DNA of 64,000 nt, taken from assembly GCA_964030475.1 (NCBI GenBank), contig CAXIPT010000003.1, positions 8,872,168-8,936,167 on the forward strand. The letters are read 5' to 3'. Position numbers and translations under genes: made by a program. Each line of letters begins with the position of its first letter. Position 1 is the first letter of the stretch. This document shows positions 1 to 9,308 of the stretch, in pieces. The DNA comes from Tethya wilhelma. Its lineage: Eukaryota > Porifera > Demospongiae > Tethyida > Tethyidae. The notes under the pieces were generated by a model that did not search any database, had not been told where the DNA came from, and saw nothing but the letters and a program-made list of their open reading frames with translations.

Positions 1-512
1 GGTAGTATTGAAACAGCAAAGAGCAAAGTCAGCCACATCTGGTTCAAGTTGGTATGTGATTGTAGACGAACCAATCCATTCCAGGTGAGAGAGATGGAGA
101 GGGATGACTTTAAGTCTACAGACCCCGTGTGTGCGTGTATTGTCAACAGGAAGAAGACCACCACAAAGCAGAAACTTGAGTGGCTGCAAATGAGGTGGAT
201 TTGTGTGTATCCTTTCAAGTTTTTGTATCGTTACTCACACAATTCTCTTAAACGATTGAAGGTGGTAGATTTGAAGCCAAAGAGAAAGGGATGACCATCA
301 GAGTAGAGCTGAGTAATTTGTTTTCTGAACCTCGGCCTATTAGCAAGCCAAAGCTACGTGACTTGAAGGAACTAATGTCATTCATCCCACTAATCCATCA
401 TCCATTCTATGACAGCTTGTTTGAAGGTGGAGACCAATCAGATGTCAGTGATAGAGAGTCAGGTAATGAGGAGTCAGACAGTGCCTCGTGTAGTTCATCC
501 GAAGAGGACTGA
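1..512 (+). pseudogene. C-terminal end of a TE-type ORF, frameshifted
   Basis: An open frame enters from the left edge in frame 1 and runs to a stop at 292-294. The reading continues in frame 3 from 291 to 512, so one base appears lost near 290. The first part is Lys/Arg-rich with aromatic residues (YPFKFLYRYS). The second part contains a PRPISKPKLRDLKELM segment, then IHHPFYDSL, then an acidic Ser/Glu/Asp tail. I believe this layout recurs at the C-terminus of lineage-expanded, transposon-associated ORFs in sponges and cnidarians. That is recalled family resemblance and was not searched. The N-terminal part lies outside the window. Function unknown. Confidence 0.4.
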
Positions 513-970
513 ACACTCAAACACGATGTGTGTTACTTTCTTATTTTTCACTTTGTGTTCATTGGACTTTTGACTACCCCAAAAATGCTGCATTGTCATC
601 TATTTGACTTTTTAGACTGTGTACAACCCTTACATGACTTTGAAGAATGTGTAAATGAAGTGTGAATTTAGTACAATTGATAAACTTTAAACCGTTTTTT
701 GTCTAGGAGGGTTAGACCACTCTGGCTCTCAGCCCTTACTACTACCACCCCTCAAACCAATTCCCTTAAAAGTTCCTTAAAGTGTAAAACCTCATCCTCA
801 GTGTACACATTTGCTCTATTAACTCCATAAGCCAACTACTCTCTAGCCGCATAAGATCTAAGATGAACAAAATCTCCCGCCTAACTCATCTGGGTCTCAT
901 TCATACCGAACCATATGCATACAATCATAACCCCAAAAGATCTAAACATGCTCCAATTAATCGTAATACA
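513..970. other. non-coding gap
   Basis: No gene is seen. About 34 bp at 705-738 recur in inverted orientation at 23,629-23,662, so part of this stretch is an unclassified dispersed repeat. Confidence 0.4.
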
Positions 971-1263
971 GCCCCGTTATTAACTACTCTTGTAGAAAAT
1001 GCACTTAATATGCTTTCAAAATATTCAACAGTGTTTAATTATTATACCACTATTGTTGCAAATCATTTGCCAAGTAAATCCATTCCTTATGCACTTAGGA
1101 AATCAAATTGATGACCCTTTCAACACACAGATAAGAGTGTTATTTAAAATTTACCTGAATCATGAGTTGTGCTATTCCACTGTACTGGGTATAAAACTCC
1201 ATGCACCATAGCTGCTTTGGAAAATTTGCTAGTGTACACACAGATATTAGAATGGAACAATCG

Positions 1264-1500
1264 AGTACAAAAAAGATTAGCTATAGAAATGTAATAAGCA
1301 AACAGGATAGGAATAGTGGTTAGAATGAATGAAAGTTCATTCCAGTGTCCACTATGTCATTGATCCATGAGCTAGGTTTTGAACACAAGATGCACAGAAA
1401 TGAACTCTTCACTCATTCTGACCACCATTCCTATTTTGTTTGCTTACTTTTACAATTTGGCCATTCTATTACACCTCTAATGTTCTTTTTTTGTACTCAG
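1264..1500. mobile_element. palindromic MITE, family A
   Basis: The two arms are inverted copies of each other. The left arm starts GTACAAAAAAGATTAG and the right arm ends in the complementary TTTTTTTGTACTCAG. Each arm contains the family motif around TTTGCTTACTTTTACAATTTGG. The short centre is single copy. Related copies lie at 24.5, 25.4, 25.6, 27.0, 32.0, 40.2, 42.4 and 44.9 kb. No transposase is encoded. Confidence 0.7.
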
Positions 1501-2289
1501 TGCTCTATTAAAGCTTTGCAGATTGTGTCTTGCATTTGGGTTTATCGATAGTTAGAGCATGTCTTTGCATTAGCAGGTAACTGTGATACACAGAGTTCCA
1601 TCACCATTTCTGCTTCTTGTTCTAGGCCTTGTTGTTTTCTGTTGGTAACAAAGGGGCTCATGATAAAGTGCTGGCTGTGTACAGTAGTTAAACCTCGGCG
1701 CGTGAGTAGCACATGCAGAGGGTTACGGTAGTCGTTTTTTGTGTGTCTTCTTTCCGATACTAGATTATCTGAAGAATGACAGCTCTATGGTCTAAACGGA
1801 AGATACCTACGTCCATGAATTGAAATTACCTCGCAATTTGTTGTGTAGAATCTTGCAAAACACTGTATTTGCTGAGTTCCAGCCTTTTGTGCTTTTTCTG
1901 AGTGATAAGCTTACGCCATACCTAGCCCAAGTAGAAGTGTGCATTATTTAGAAAACAAATGTGTTTCTGACTGCAATCATGGAGGTCAGACGCACTATTT
2001 GTATCTGCTCTCTTAGAGTTCTCTTTGTTGGAAGTTACTTAATTTTGTACTCTTATAGGCAATTTTGTTTGTGTTTGAACCATGTCTAACAAAATTTGCC
2101 CTGAGTGTTCTGGTATTAACTATTATGTTGTGTGTGTGGCCATGTGTTTGCATTAAGACAGTCTGTGTGCTGCAGTCTCAAATGCAAGCTTTAATTAAGA
2201 TCAATGGAAAGCATATGTAATGTAGAAAGCAAGACAAGAATAAAAAGGCTACCAAAAGAGCTAGCGAAACTGAGCAACAGAAGGCTAGT

Positions 2290-2420
2290 AATCCAATTCT
2301 TAATTATAGATAAAAATGTTCAAGTGTGCCAATGAGTCAGAACAAAGAGCTGATCGTAGATAAGAGTGGTAAAATATCCAAGCATGCCAATGAGTCAGAA
2401 TAACAAAGGGCTTATTGGAG
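2290..2420 (+). repeat. 60-bp charged-peptide repeats, partial copy
   Basis: This corresponds to the longer array at 33,060-33,400 in duplication copy 2. The motif AATGAGTCAGAAC recurs. One frame reads Ala-Asn-Glu-Ser-Glu-Gln followed by basic residues. The frame is interrupted, so it is a relic of coding repeats. Confidence 0.4.
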
Positions 2421-2450
2421 TAAGGCATATTTTACTTGAATGGACTGACA

Positions 2451-2500
2451 GACAGATAGATTGATGGATGGATGGATAGATAGCTAGCTAGCTACAATGT
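2451..2500. repeat. GATA/GATG microsatellite
   Basis: Short runs of GATG and GATA followed by TAGC repeats are directly visible. Confidence 0.8.
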
Positions 2501-2610
2501 GCAAACATTTATGTGTATATACAGACAGACAATAGAAAACAAAATAAAACAAATAATTTGTATAAAAAATTTTATATTAAAATAATATACTACACAGATG
2601 GAGGTGTCCT

Positions 2611-3323
2611 GTGAGTGCATGCAGACGAATCAAATCAATTCGGACAGGTTCTTGGTTTAGTGGCAGTCATCTTTCCATTGAGAAAATTCTCGAGATCACA
2701 TTCCTGTGGTGTGAAGATCTAGAGCTGAGGGTGATCATGAAATGGGTTGGAGTTGCTAAGCACACTATTGTAGATTGGTGCCACTTTTGCAGGGAGGTAT
2801 GTGCAATGACCATACCGGAGCTGACAAAATTGGCAGACCTGGGACAGTGGTTGAAATATCTGAGTCGATGTTTGGGAAGAGGAAATACCATGTTGGCAGG
2901 GTGACACAGGGAATGTGGGTTATTGGAGGAATAGAGCTGGGTACAGACAACATGTTCACAATGATGGTTGATTCCCGTGCTGCAGCTACTCTGCTTCCCA
3001 TCATTCAACGTTATGTGAAACCTGGCACAACTATTTACACCGATCAATGGGCTGCATACAATTGGTTGTCAACTGTGGGATACACTCACTATACTGTAAA
3101 CCACTCCATCAACTTCGTAGACCCAGTTACAGGTGGATACACACAGTCCATCGAGGGTAGTTGGTATGCAGCCAAGCGTAAACTGAAAAGGGGTCATGGT
3201 ACTAGCAAACAACTGTTTCCCAGTTACCTGGTGGAGTACATGTGGAGGAGAAAATATGGAAAAGATTTCACGTTTACTAACTTTATACGACACATTAAAT
3301 TTTCTTACATTTATAAGGTGTAG
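2611..3323 (+). pseudogene. Merlin (IS1595/ISXO2-type) transposase relic
   Basis: The first frame (2,611-2,904) carries WFSGSHLSIEKIL and TIVDWCHFCREVC. After a frameshift near 2,815 a second frame (2,775-3,323) carries KIGRPG, VVEISESMFGKRKYH, WVIGGIE, TIYTDQWAAY, HSINFVDPVTGGYTQSIEGSW and AAKRKLKR. This order matches the ISXO2-like DDE domain of Merlin elements. The first catalytic Asp, expected in V-x-I-D-E-S, is Ser. The second Asp (YTDQW) and the Glu of SIEGSW remain. The N-terminal zinc-binding region is not seen, nor could I define terminal repeats. The element is inactive through the frameshift and the lost Asp. Duplication copy 2 lacks it. Confidence 0.8.
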
Positions 3324-3586
3324 CTAATAAACAGTGACTGAGAAGACTTTTTGTTATAAATTATAATTGGCTATCATACATTTAACTTTCAGTGTTTAAC
3401 TAGTACAGTTATGATCATAATACAGCACACTTCATTTTGTCACACACTCATAATTCAGTAAACAATGTGCTAAGTTGACCAACCTGAGGCTATTCTCCTG
3501 AATAGCTTGATATACCATTCCCATAGATAGAGTACTCAATCTAACAACAATTCCTATCTTGTTTGCTCACTTTTTTACGATTTGGC

Positions 3587-4240
3587 TAACCTCGTACCCA
3601 GAACACTCCCTCTTTTTAGTGTTTCACGCTAAAAATCGGGAGGGCCTGATACATGTAATCATGTGAGGTCAAACAGTGGTCGAACAGTAATTAGTGAGCG
3701 TGGGCAAAGTCCTTACATCACCTGTATTGCCTAAGAATAGTGGTTTTTGCGCCCACGCAGTTGTACAATAACATATTGAGCCTTGTACTGTGTACTACAC
3801 GCTAGTCTACAATCTACAGAGTCAGACTAGCACTTACAAGCATGCCTAGTGCTTCACTATAGCGAGCTAAATCTGGAGGTAGCAAACGGTCCGAGCTTTT
3901 GGCAGGTCCAAGACGGCTCCAACGGAATTCAAACCGTATATTTTTGCTTCTTTCTTGACTTACACAAATTCTTTCGTTTTTATGAAAAAGAAGCAAATTT
4001 TCGAGTCTTGTCACAATGCCTGATACTGGAAAAGCAGCCATCTTACTGAAAGCTTGTCAGCAAAACTAAAATTATATTTGCGTGGGCGCAACATAGAACT
4101 CATGCCTAGTGCATGTAACACACCCACGAGCAATTAAATATGACACGGATCTGACATAATTCACGTGAGGACATGTACCAGGCCCTCCCAATTTTTAGCG
4201 TGAAACACTAAAAAGAGGGAGTGGCCTGGGTATGAGGCTA
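3587..4240. mobile_element. MULE-like MITE with long TIRs and 9-bp TSD
   Basis: The left end TAACCTCGTACCCAG is mirrored by CTGGGTATGAGGCTA at the right end. The inverted repeat continues for about 60 bp (TTTTTAGTGTTTCACGCT) and, with interruptions, further in, including GCGCCCACGC near 3,750 against GCGTGGGCGC near 4,080. CGATTTGGC flanks both sides (3,578-3,586 and 4,241-4,249), a 9-bp target duplication. Long TIRs plus a 9-bp TSD fit Mutator-like elements. It has landed inside the conserved CGATTTGG motif of a family A repeat arm, so it is younger than that copy. No coding capacity. Confidence 0.8.
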
Positions 4241-4396
4241 CGATTTGGCCATTCCTATGTTTACATTACATTTCTAATGTGTTTTGTACTTGTACAACAT
4301 AATTTATCATGAAAATATACACATACCAAGATGATCAGTTACAATTTCTAATTATAATATATATATATAGTAACAATTAGTAGTGTAGGAATGGGC

Positions 4397-5507
4397 AGTG
4401 CTGTAAAAAGTAAGGAAACAAGGCATGTTACAATTTAGGCACATGACTACTTCATTTTAATTTTTGATTTTTCATGCGTCCTGTTATATCAAATAAACAT
4501 TGATATGGTTGAAACCATGCTATACCATGCCTTGACACAATTATTACATAATGGTCATTTATGCATACCAATCAGTATAATGGCTAAGTGGGTTAAGGTA
4601 TATGAGCAGGGAACCTGTTGGAAATTGATGTTGTTTTAGTTAAGCCTGCAAACCTTTAGCTAATTTGCAAGACTTAGACATAAAAAATGAAGTAGTTATG
4701 TGCCAAAATTGTGATATGCCTTGTCTCCTTATTAACCCTTGGTGCGCGCATGCGCAGCAAGGGTTACGGTAGTCATTTTGTATGTCTGTCTGTCTGTCTG
4801 ACAGATTTTTTCTGCACTCTATATCTCAAGAACGGAAGGCCCGGTCTTCAAAAGCAGCATACCAAGGTAAAATAATCGATATTATCTAAAAAAATTACAC
4901 GTAGCATTCAACAAAACCTTGTAGTTCCTGAGATCTGAGGCTTTTCAGCCTCTCTGAGTGCTAAGCTTTGAGGCCACACCTGCAAATCACGCCCATTTCT
5001 TAGTGTGCGTTATTTAGAATTGATTACAGGATGCCCAGTTTCACTTGGCAGAAGCATGCAGAAGGAGTTGAGGGGTAACTAACTTACTTTGTAGGTAAAC
5101 TTTAGCAAGCAATAACACTATACTCTTATTAATCATGCTGTTTTGCATATTATAAGCCCATGTTTTGAATCTAAGGCATGACAGAGCTGATGATAGACTG
5201 ATGAATCACTGAGTCATGTCATGTGAACTTGCCAGCTAGTACAGTGCTTGTACTCTGACTATATCTTTGCAGTTAATATATAGATAATCAGATCATTGTT
5301 AATGACCAATATTCTGTGTAGCCGGTCAGTTTGCAGCCAGTGCCAGCCTCCTGGTCCGCCGGGCATCACAGTTATAACTGTAGCTTGTATCCTCTGCTGG
5401 GCCTACTGTTCATCGTACTGGTAGCTAGATTGTCATGGGTGACAATGTATTGTATTGGTAGGGCACCAAGGGTTAAGCACCTTGGTGCCTTCATTTTTTA
5501 CAGCACT
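4397..5507. mobile_element. hAT-like MITE, split by a later insertion
   Basis: The left end AGTGCTGTAAAAAGTAAGG pairs with TTTTTACAGCACT at 5,495-5,507. The inner arms at 4,405-4,452 and 4,681-4,731 are inverted copies (ACAAGGCAT, GGCACATGACTACTTCATTTT). The right arm is interrupted by the TTAA-flanked element. CAGTGCTG-type ends suggest hAT, but no 8-bp TSD could be matched, so the class is tentative. Confidence 0.5.
4736..5472. mobile_element. piggyBac-like MITE flanked by TTAA
   Basis: TTAA at 4,732-4,735 is followed by CCCTTGGTGC. GCACCAAGGG at 5,463-5,472 is followed by TTAA at 5,473-5,476. CCC...GGG termini inside TTAA target duplications are the piggyBac hallmark. The 737-bp interior holds a short (TGTC)n run and no transposase. 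Related left ends (TTAA then CCTCGGCGCG and a shared GGTTACGGTAGTC) occur at 1,688 and about 32,504. Confidence 0.7.
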
Positions 5508-6826
5508 AAAATTTTTTACGATACTTGTTCATTCACTTTTTTGAACACTAAAGTGTGGTGAGACTGCAGGTTAGTCTACAAATTGCTGGAGTATAACTAT
5601 TGTATTATTGCAACTAAAGGTAAAGTAGGCAACACGCATTATAATATTATGGAAGCCTCACTCTCTACTGATGTTACAGACCAATGTGTTTCAACTCCAG
5701 ATTGTGCCCCTACAATCGTTCTGGAAAACACTGAAACATCTGCTTCTGAGAAGACACTACGAGCTACTTCTGTCCTCCGCTCTGACACACCCATCTGCGG
5801 CGACAATCGCTAAATCGGTCTCTAGTTGAAGGCTGGGACAGTGCTCTAAACTATGGTGTCAAGGGGACAAAAAATGTGCAGACAATTCTCAGAGAACTCA
5901 GTCAGCCACTATTTGCAGACTGTGTCACCTGTGCAACAATCAGATATGGTCATCGCACCTTTTAGAACTCGGCGTTCTAGCTGTTTTTTAATTCATAAAA
6001 TTGTTAGCAACATCAGTTGGTTTTTATGTACATGTGTGTGTTGTGTGATCAAGATTGTGTGTTTGCTTGTGTGATCAAGACTCAACATCATGCAGTTGGT
6101 TTTATGTACGTGTGTGTGTTTCACCAATTAATATGTACCATACTCATACCCCGGTGGGTCAGTTGCTATAATGAACCTTTGAACCTCAATTATGCCACTT
6201 GGATAGATAACGACCTTTGAACTCATGGATGGCTATGTAGCTACATTGAAGTGTATGAACTTATTAAGTTAAAAGCTTTAGCACAATGCTTTCTGTTTCT
6301 CTAAGTCAGTAAAATTGTATGTATGTAGCTTTTTACAACCCCTCTGTCGAAAGAGTGCTTATAAAGTTTTTGTGAGTTTTAGGCCTCAGTTGTTAATCTA
6401 AGAGAGCTTCTGAGTAAGTTTAAAGGTTTAACTTTGTGTAGCTAGATTTTTATGGTGACAATGTTTTGAAAAGGCAAGCCTTGAGGCCTCGTACCTAGCT
6501 AGGAGGGAGGGGCTCTGGCCCGGGCCTGTGTACAAAGTTACTAATCCTAGATATTATAGTTTATTATGATTATATACCCAGCAGGAGAATACAACGGAGT
6601 AGATATGAAAGAGTCAATACAATTGACATGGAAATCAGTGAGTATTGATACGAAAAAAATCAATATTGTATAGCTCATCATATACATACAAAATCAATTA
6701 GGCCTGATTTGGCCTTGACAGTTATTTTTCAGTGTTCAAATTGAGGTACAAGTTAGTAAGGCGGCAGCCCAAGGTTGGCATGATTCCCATGTACATGAAT
6801 CTGAAAAGATGTTGAGTCATATTAAT
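5508..6826. other. no gene supported; shared with duplication copy 2
   Basis: From 5,811 onward the sequence matches 36,957-37,830. Short ORFs in both copies are disrupted differently and lack recognisable domains. A coding-like stretch at 5,820-5,960 recurs at 36,966-37,110, but I do not recognise a family. Confidence 0.4.
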
Positions 6827-7294
6827 AGAGCGTATTCATGTGACGTCAAAAACAGGGCGGGACTTGCCGCGAAGCAAACGGCAGCCATTTTGGTGCACAC
6901 TGTGACACTGTCCACGAAAAAAAATCAAGATTTTCTGCAACTCTTCTCTAGTATACCAAGTTCTTTTCAGTTAAACTGATCTAATTCATTCCTAGTAGTT
7001 GTTTTGTTCACTAAAACTGGACTCCTAGTGATTTTCATGGACCCAGCTAGGGCCTCTTGGTTCATGCTTTGATGCCAGTGAATCTACAAACAAGGAGGAG
7101 TGATCTCTAAATTGTACCTGCTGCAAAGAGTCGAGACCATCGTGACCATAATTCAGGTACAGGAGTACTGATAAGCACCAAGATAGAGCAGTAAACGAAG
7201 AGTCAAAACCATTGGCAGCTGCTGTTATTGTGCACCAAAATGGCCGCCCGCGGGTAATCCCGCGCCGCGTTTTTACGTCACATGAATACGCTCT
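6827..7294. mobile_element. 468-bp MITE with empty site in duplication copy 2
   Basis: The ends AGAGCGTATTCATGTGACGT and the reverse complement at 7,275-7,294 match almost perfectly. The inverted similarity continues through GGCAGCCATTTTGGTGCAC against GTGCACCAAAATGGCCGCC. Duplication copy 2 reads straight through TCATATTAATTGCTATGG at about 38,530, the unoccupied site. Comparison suggests a target duplication of about 2 bp (AT). No ORF. Confidence 0.85.
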
Positions 7295-7639
7295 ATTGCT
7301 ACGTTCAGGGTATTTGTTAGTGTTTATATCTGTCAGTCAAGTTAGTACTGACTGAAAATTGTAAGTAGTGTCATAAGCAGGTGCAAGTAAATCACCTCTT
7401 TATCAGAAATGTATACAGGAGTGATTTGGAGAAGCATAGGCAGCTATCATTAATTTTACTTGTGCATGCCAATTAAAAAAAAGGAGAAAAAAACATTTCT
7501 ATACTTTGTCACAAATGATAGCTACTGAGTCCAGTTTTTGGTGATGTAATTGCATCTGCTCTCTACAGATTGTGTTATGAGGGGTGCAATGTGTGAGAAC
7601 TGAAGTATACTATAGGGTATCACTATAAAAAACTCACAA

Positions 7640-8145
7640 TTATTGTAGATCTTCCTTGTCCATAAGTAGGCCAGTTTCCTCTCGGCTCTCTTGGCCTGAA
7701 TCTGTCCCCAGTTCCTCTACCTTCTCCTCGTGGCCCTCTTGGTCTTGATCAGTCCCCTCTAATTCCTCTTGGCCCTCTTGGCCTGGATCTGTCCCACCTT
7801 CTGGCGCCTCCTCCTCTGCTAAAACCTTATGCACCAACTGGAGGGATAGGTGGTGTGCCTCCTGTTGAAGGGATAGATGCGACAGGTCCAATGGGAGGGA
7901 CAGGTGGTATGGCTCCTGTCGGTGGGATAATCGCCATGGGTGCAGTCGGAGGCATGGACACCAGAGGTGCAGTCGGAGGAATGGACACCAGAGGTGCAGT
8001 CGGAGGAATGGACACCAGAGGTGCAGTCGGAGGATTGGACACCAGAGGTGCAGTTAAAGGGACTGGATGAGGGAGGATTTGGAGGCTCAGGTATGACAAC
8101 GTCCATAATGCTCCTGGTCCCACATCAAATTTCAATCCTCGTTGA
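7640..8145 (-). pseudogene. proline-rich repeat ORF, copy 1
   Basis: A minus-strand frame encodes GLKFDVGPGALWTLS, then 9-residue repeats of the type TAPLVSIPP, then PIGPVASIPSTGG, then Arg/Pro/Gly-rich repeats. A stop follows PVGA. The paralogue at 38,815-39,150 reads Ser there and stays open longer. No known domain is seen. The repeat block (7,939-8,055) has four 27-bp units here against about one in copy 2. Confidence 0.35.
7939..8055. repeat. 27-bp minisatellite, about 4.3 units
   Basis: Successive units begin GGTGCAGTCGGAGG and end GACACCAGA. The reading frame is kept because 27 is a multiple of three. Confidence 0.9.
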
Positions 8146-8155
8146 CATTGACAGC

Positions 8156-8748
8156 ATCCAAATCTGATAGAAATGAGTATGCATTGATATATTATTGCAT
8201 GCTGATTTTAAGCAGTTGAAAGATCATATTAGCAGAAATTTATGGCATTGTATGTAGTTTTATTTATATGTGCTTAAATGCAATGTGAAATTAAGGCATT
8301 TTATTTTCACATCTAACTTACCGAAATCGTCAGTGGACTCAAGATGGACAAAATCTAGTAGAAAAACAAAGTATGGTAAAGTGAATACTGGTACATGCAT
8401 TTATGGGTTAGAATTTTAATCAATTTTCAGTCTACTTTATAGTTACAGAGTTCTTTAAATTGTCAGATATACAGGAGAAATTGTTGCTTTTATAGATTTT
8501 TATGATTTTTAGTTTCAGTATGCCTTATCTGTGAAATATTTATATATTGTTTTAGATTTGGATGGGGATGGGGGGGGGGATTACAAATTATAATTAGGTG
8601 ACCTATTGTAAAATGCTATGTAATTCCACAGTATGTTTATAGGAACTTAAGAGAAAATACTGTCATCTTATAGTTCCAAGACAAAAATAGTTTTGTATAG
8701 TTTCAAAGCACCATACATATATACAGCTGCAGGGAAGTCACCTTAAGC
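8156..8748. other. gap; possible tiny exon at 8,322-8,354 (minus)
   Basis: On the minus strand TTTTTCTACTAG precedes, and GTAAGTTAG follows, a 33-bp stretch, which is good splice-site context. No frame links it cleanly to the proline-rich ORF. Otherwise AT-rich, with a G-run near 8,570. Confidence 0.2.
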
Positions 8749-8944
8749 TTGTAGCTGTGTAGTTGGAGAATTAGACAGTCCTGATGGTCCCGGGCTCTCT
8801 ACTTCTCGTGGATTTCTGTCTGTTTCTTGCCTTGTTTTGATCTTGTGTTTGGCATTGTTGACTTAACAAGCTAGCAAAACTGTTGTCACTGAACTGAGGA
8901 TATGCTGATGGATGAGCTGATGTTGGATGATTGTAAACTTGCCN

Positions 8945-9159
8945 TGTTGTGTCATTGTTATAGAGATTAATATGGTAAGGTATCGATATGTATTTGTGTA
9001 TTACGTAATGATTTTTGTGTACCTTGAACCCTGACTCTATAAGAAGTGTTAATAAGTGCTGCGAACTTGTAAGTCTATTATTTGATCGGACTGTGTTGTT
9101 CTTGAGAATTAATATTAACAATTCTACGAAACTAGTTGTGCAGTCAATGTCAGAGTGCA
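8945..9159 (+). repeat. BEL/Pao 5' LTR (candidate)
   Basis: The 215-bp stretch begins TGTTGTGTC and ends GTGCA (TG...CA) five bases before a tRNA-complementary primer site. Its left edge is exactly where similarity to 39,890-40,071 stops. No second LTR copy was found in the window. Confidence 0.6.
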
Positions 9160-9164
9160 TTAAA

Positions 9165-9188
9165 TGGTCCTTCGAGCCGGATTTGAAC
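9165..9188 (+). other. retrotransposon primer-binding site
   Basis: The site starts TGGTCCTTCGAGCC. Its reverse complement ends in CCA and includes a GTTCAAATCC T-loop, so it matches the 3' end of a tRNA as expected for minus-strand priming. The donor tRNA was not identified. Confidence 0.7.
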
Positions 9189-9308
9189 AGATTTACCGAC
9201 TGGCTAGTTACAAGTCAACACACGAGGTAAAACGGACACACCCCTTGGATCGCGTGACTCGGAATAATTTATTTGTCACGGAGGTGTGCAATAAGGCCGT
9301 CGCACGAG

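Larger units (their letters stand above)
971..8943 (+). repeat. segmental duplication 1, copy 1
   Basis: Long blocks match 31,748-40,071 in the same order and orientation: 971-2,420 with 31,748-33,290, about 4,290-4,330 with 36,688-36,740, 5,811-8,150 with 36,957-39,130, and 8,749-8,943 with 39,890-40,071. The copies lie about 31 kb apart. They differ by indels and by insertions private to one copy (Merlin and nested MITEs here; gypsy RT, SINE and others in copy 2). The right end coincides with an N at 8,944 and the start of a BEL LTR. Confidence 0.8.

Noticed and set aside
7855..8070. Plus-strand Gly-rich ORF (VGGMDTRGA repeats)
   Set aside because: Antisense of the 27-bp minisatellite; the minus frame is supported by the paralogous segment.
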